Source: Siphonodentalium dalli (taxonomy: Eukaryota > Mollusca > Scaphopoda > Gadilida > Siphonodentaliidae). Taken from it: DNA of 64,000 nt. Below are positions 61,078-64,000 of the stretch, piece after piece (the first letter of the stretch is position 1; each line of letters opens with the position of its first letter). The DNA is taken from assembly GCA_032622095.1 (NCBI GenBank), contig CP136062.1:36396918-36460917 (forward strand), in the 5' to 3' direction. A model generated the notes under the pieces. It saw only the letters and a list, made by a program, of their open reading frames with translations, was not told where the DNA came from and did not search any database. Position numbers and translations under genes: made by a program.

Positions 61078-62023
61078 ATGCATGTCCAACGCCAGACGTT
61101 TCTCTTGTGTGTTTTTATGTTGGTGATAATAACTGAAACGCATCTTGAATCGGAGTGTCATAGAACTTGTGCTTTATGTAAGTGTTCTGAATATGCAACC
61201 AAAACATCTCCATCGAGTTTTATCTGTATAGGATCTAATATCATTATTGAAAATATGGGTGTGGTTTTACCCCCCCCCCCCCACCCCCACCCCCCCCCCC
61301 CCACCCCACCCCATTTCTAACACAACCGCAGTTGGGTGTTTAATACCAACACTAGGTTCAAACTGTTCAAATAGTCAAATTGTTTGATTTTACAGCTATT
61401 TTGCAGTTTGGTGCTTTTAGATAAAAAAAAGTCGACTATTTCAGATACTGCTTGTCAATGTTTCACTGATTTTGCCATCATACGGAAATTGTACAACCAT
61501 AGCATATTCCACCTATAGTATATATATATGGGGATACCATGTTGGAAATATCTAACAATTTGAAGGATTGAGGTGCCAGGTGCCGTGAAACGAATATAAT
61601 TCCCCGGACTCGAATTATTATAATGGAGGTGCTGTTTGACGTTCTACGTCGCACAACCGACGTCCCTGTTATTGAGTGATCACATGTAGCGTGTTTTTGC
61701 AGACACACATTACGGCGATGCGTGCGATAATGAAGAAAGCACGATTTGTGTCGACAAGACCAATGTATGTTCCGGCGGTAGGTGTGACTGTCTGTTCGGC
61801 TTCAACACGCTTCGCAATCAATGCATTGATTTATGGGGATACCCGGGTGACAACTGCACGATGGATGGACCGAACCACGTGTGGGTCGGATGCTCTCCTG
61901 ATTCGATGTGCAACAGTAACAGCAATCTCTGTGAATGTGGACCAAACACCGTAGGACGGTCAATCACCATCATGCGAAGGATGCTATTCTATTCCTGGAG
62001 TCAGTGCACGGCTGTTGATACTT
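61078..62023 (+). CDS. Secreted EGF/EB-module protein, 5' part (two exons, continues)
   Basis: Exon 1 is 61078-61177, the donor GTAAGT is 61178-61183, the acceptor AG is 61701-61702, exon 2 is 61703-62023 and the donor GTAAGT is 62024-62029. Exon 1 starts at an ATG with A at -3 and encodes a signal peptide ('TFLLCVFMLVII' core) and 'ECHRTCAL', ending in phase 1. Exon 2 is phase 1-1 (2 nt + 106 codons + 1 nt). It has 15 cysteines in two modules: 'GDACDNEESTICVDK', then 'CSGGRCDCLFGFN', and a second module 'GDNCTMDG' through 'CNSNSNLCECGPN'. The spacing and 'C.C.FGF' signature fit EGF-like or EB modules as in scavenger-receptor or MEGF-like proteins. The segment 'VGRSITIMRRMLFYS' late in exon 2 is poor in cysteine and may hide a compensated frameshift. 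No later exon was recognised before the window end, so the 3' part is missing. Confidence 0.7.
61270..61313 (+). repeat. Poly-C/CA simple repeat in intron 1
   Basis: (C)n interrupted by single A bases. It lies in the intron of the EGF/EB gene and creates a spurious Pro-rich read-through of exon 1. Confidence 0.9.
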
Positions 62024-62029
62024 GTAAGT

Positions 62030-64000
62030 AATGTTCCTGTTTCACGAATTGATGGTTGTAATACAATTTGCATTATATTCACTTTCTATACTCTCATCTC
62101 ATTATATATATATATGATTTGATTTGGTTATTTTTTATACAATTTTATATATACTATGTGCATGTGGTATTGTATAACAAAGATATATTGTATATAGACC
62201 TAGTACTCAAGAAACAAGTTTGTAAGTGACGTTCCGTATCTCGATGTGAAATGTGAACTCTGATTTGATAATCGCACACAACACCTAAGTTATTGGTACA
62301 TATATAAAGAGATTAAAAAGAACTTAATATTTGAACCTCTCAAATGTTAAAGTCGTTGTTTTGTCAGCTCGCAGTAAGAGTTGATAGTCCACATGAAAAT
62401 TACGATACAGGAAAGTCAAGAGTTTCTCTGAATAGAACCAGACAATTCGTCATTGAAAATGGTTTGCAGTTCTCGTTTGGATGAATGCAAAACATGTCTA
62501 TGAATCAACCTATAATATTCAGTCTAACTGCCAGTATTTGGTCGCGAAAATATTTATTGAAAACCGTGAATTTACCGAGATACATTCACTGTGGGGGAGC
62601 TGTTCATGGGAATTTGGTTCTCTCTCGAGTTTCGACTGTTTTTTTAGCGACAATTCCTACTCTCTTTTGAGCCATCTCCTGCATAAGACGCAGCAAACAA
62701 CAAAAACAAACGAATGGGACTGCCGTGACACTACATTACAATAAAACCTAATAAATGATTCCGAAATGTACAGAAATAGAATTTATATTTTTCGCTCTCT
62801 ATTCTTTGATTCTCTATCGAATGTTCGGTTCTCTGCTAATAACTCGTGCTCTACCTGTGGTAGAGTGGTGTATATCGCCAGCATGCTATCTACCATTGTG
62901 ATTACATACTGCGTTATACCCCTGACACATTATGAGAGGCGACCATATACATTGGCATATGTATTCATGTAGGTTCATTAGCACGTCCAGAGAATGCGAC
63001 TGGGTTACAAATTTACACCACGTGTCTCGTTCTGTAGCATCCCATACTGTTCCCTATTATTGATGATCACATCTGTTCTGAAGGTCATGCATCCTGGTAA
63101 AGAAAATTATCAACTGAGAGAGGGGGCATTCTTGTTCCTCGAAGATTCTCTTCTCAAAGAAATGTCTGGTGATCTAAGTGGTCGATTAGCTAAACTAAAA
63201 GAGATTGAGCATAAAGTGTCCAAACAATAAGATAGAAAAACTACTTCCCAGTGACATAAGCTAAATTTATAATCTTATACAATACAAGATAGAGATACAA
63301 CAAAGACATACACAATAGTTACACACGAAGAGATATAAAGTACATAAGAAACTATTTGATCTGTGCTCAGTAATGTTTTGCATGGGGTAACTGTTTTTGT
63401 GAGAAAGTTATGTTATAATTGTGAAAAGATAACTGCAGTTTGGTTATATGGACCATATAATATCTTCTTATAGCACAATTGTTGTTTTATCATGATTGTG
63501 GCGTTGCGTGTGGGCTATTTGCGTGAATACAAACTACTGTGCCAATCGAGAGAACCAGAAACCGCGCGATTTAAAATGTAATCCGAGCCCATCGGCAGAG
63601 AACATGAACCTTCCCCCGATTTGCATTATAGCTTCTTCTTTTCCGACAAAAATGTGAGTTACTGTTAAAACTTTGTGTTAGCATTTCCTAGTGGATGACA
63701 TAATTTCAACTTTTCCTTTATAGAATTCTCCTCACCAACGAACAAACACCGAGTCATTTCTCAATCACATTTGAAATTCTGACGATAAACCGACATGGTT
63801 TTGGGATAAATTTTACTAACCTTCACTTTGATTATGATATCACGAAAATGAGCAAAATGGAAACTTAATCGGTAGTGCACGTAACTCGGTAGAGAACCAA
63901 GTCGCAAGGAATAGTTCCCCATATTACATTGGGACCGACTTTCATGGGGGATTGGTTCGACAGGGAGACAATGACACTATTTTATAAAACAAAAGTTAAA
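62030..64000. other. No supported exon
   Basis: Contains (TA)n at 62104-62116. A plus-strand frame ending at 63230 ('REGAFLFLEDSLLKEM', then a charged helical stretch) looks protein-like but is unassigned. No Cys-rich continuation of the EGF/EB gene was recognised. Confidence 0.4.

Overview
The window looks like AT-rich nuclear DNA from a marine invertebrate, most probably a mollusc. The reasons are: short protein-coding exons with GT-AG borders, no operons, degraded non-LTR retrotransposons, many inverted-repeat and hairpin elements, and several dispersed repeats of a kind I associate with molluscan genomes (the 'accgatttctaccaaatt' type near 4.7 kb, the 'ggggcataactcagtc' element at 57.9-58.2 kb, the 'gctccaacgacgttaaacc' tail near 23.0 kb). 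The phylum call is an inference from recognition; no search was run.

Layout. 1-1.46 kb is a composite dispersed repeat that recurs inverted at 33.4-34.35 kb and at 41.7-42.0 kb, and in direct orientation at 44.4-45.2 kb. 7.0-15.2 kb holds Thr-rich mucin-like sequence (7007-7131, 11354-11584) and a Cys-containing candidate terminal exon (14878-15101). A broken LINE (7.46-10.69 kb) lies between the two Thr-rich segments. 16.7-22.0 kb is retroelement debris surrounding a nearly perfect array of 83 units of 40 bp (17821-21140). 24.78-24.99 kb is the terminal exon of a C-type-lectin-like gene, followed by a tandem copy of its 3' end. 27-33 kb is packed with inverted repeats. 38.96-39.71 kb is the one gene that reads complete here: two exons encoding a 153-residue secreted Cys-rich protein. 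42-49 kb is degenerate ~200 bp tandem repeat followed by a TIR-bounded element. 53-56 kb is a duplicated ~140 bp dimeric satellite with a broken minus-strand exon inside. 60.2-62.0 kb carries EGF/EB-like secreted-protein exons.

Gene logic. Almost all recognisable coding pieces belong to extracellular or secreted proteins (mucin-like Thr tract, lectin-like domain, Cys-rich PAN-like protein, EGF/EB modules). Nearly all the partial exons begin or end in intron phase 1, the phase used by shuffled extracellular modules. I cannot show that the partial exons belong to the same gene. Most of the window carries no gene I can support.

Most unusual structures: (1) the 40 bp array, which is free of stop codons in all three forward frames and, because 40 = 1 mod 3, encodes the same 40-residue peptide repeat in every frame; it also contains an internal ~1.25 kb duplication. 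(2) An element built from two 69 bp hairpins in inverted orientation, seen at 29.9-30.15 kb and 60.43-60.60 kb with pairing-preserving sequence differences. (3) A cluster of six long foldbacks within about 5.5 kb.
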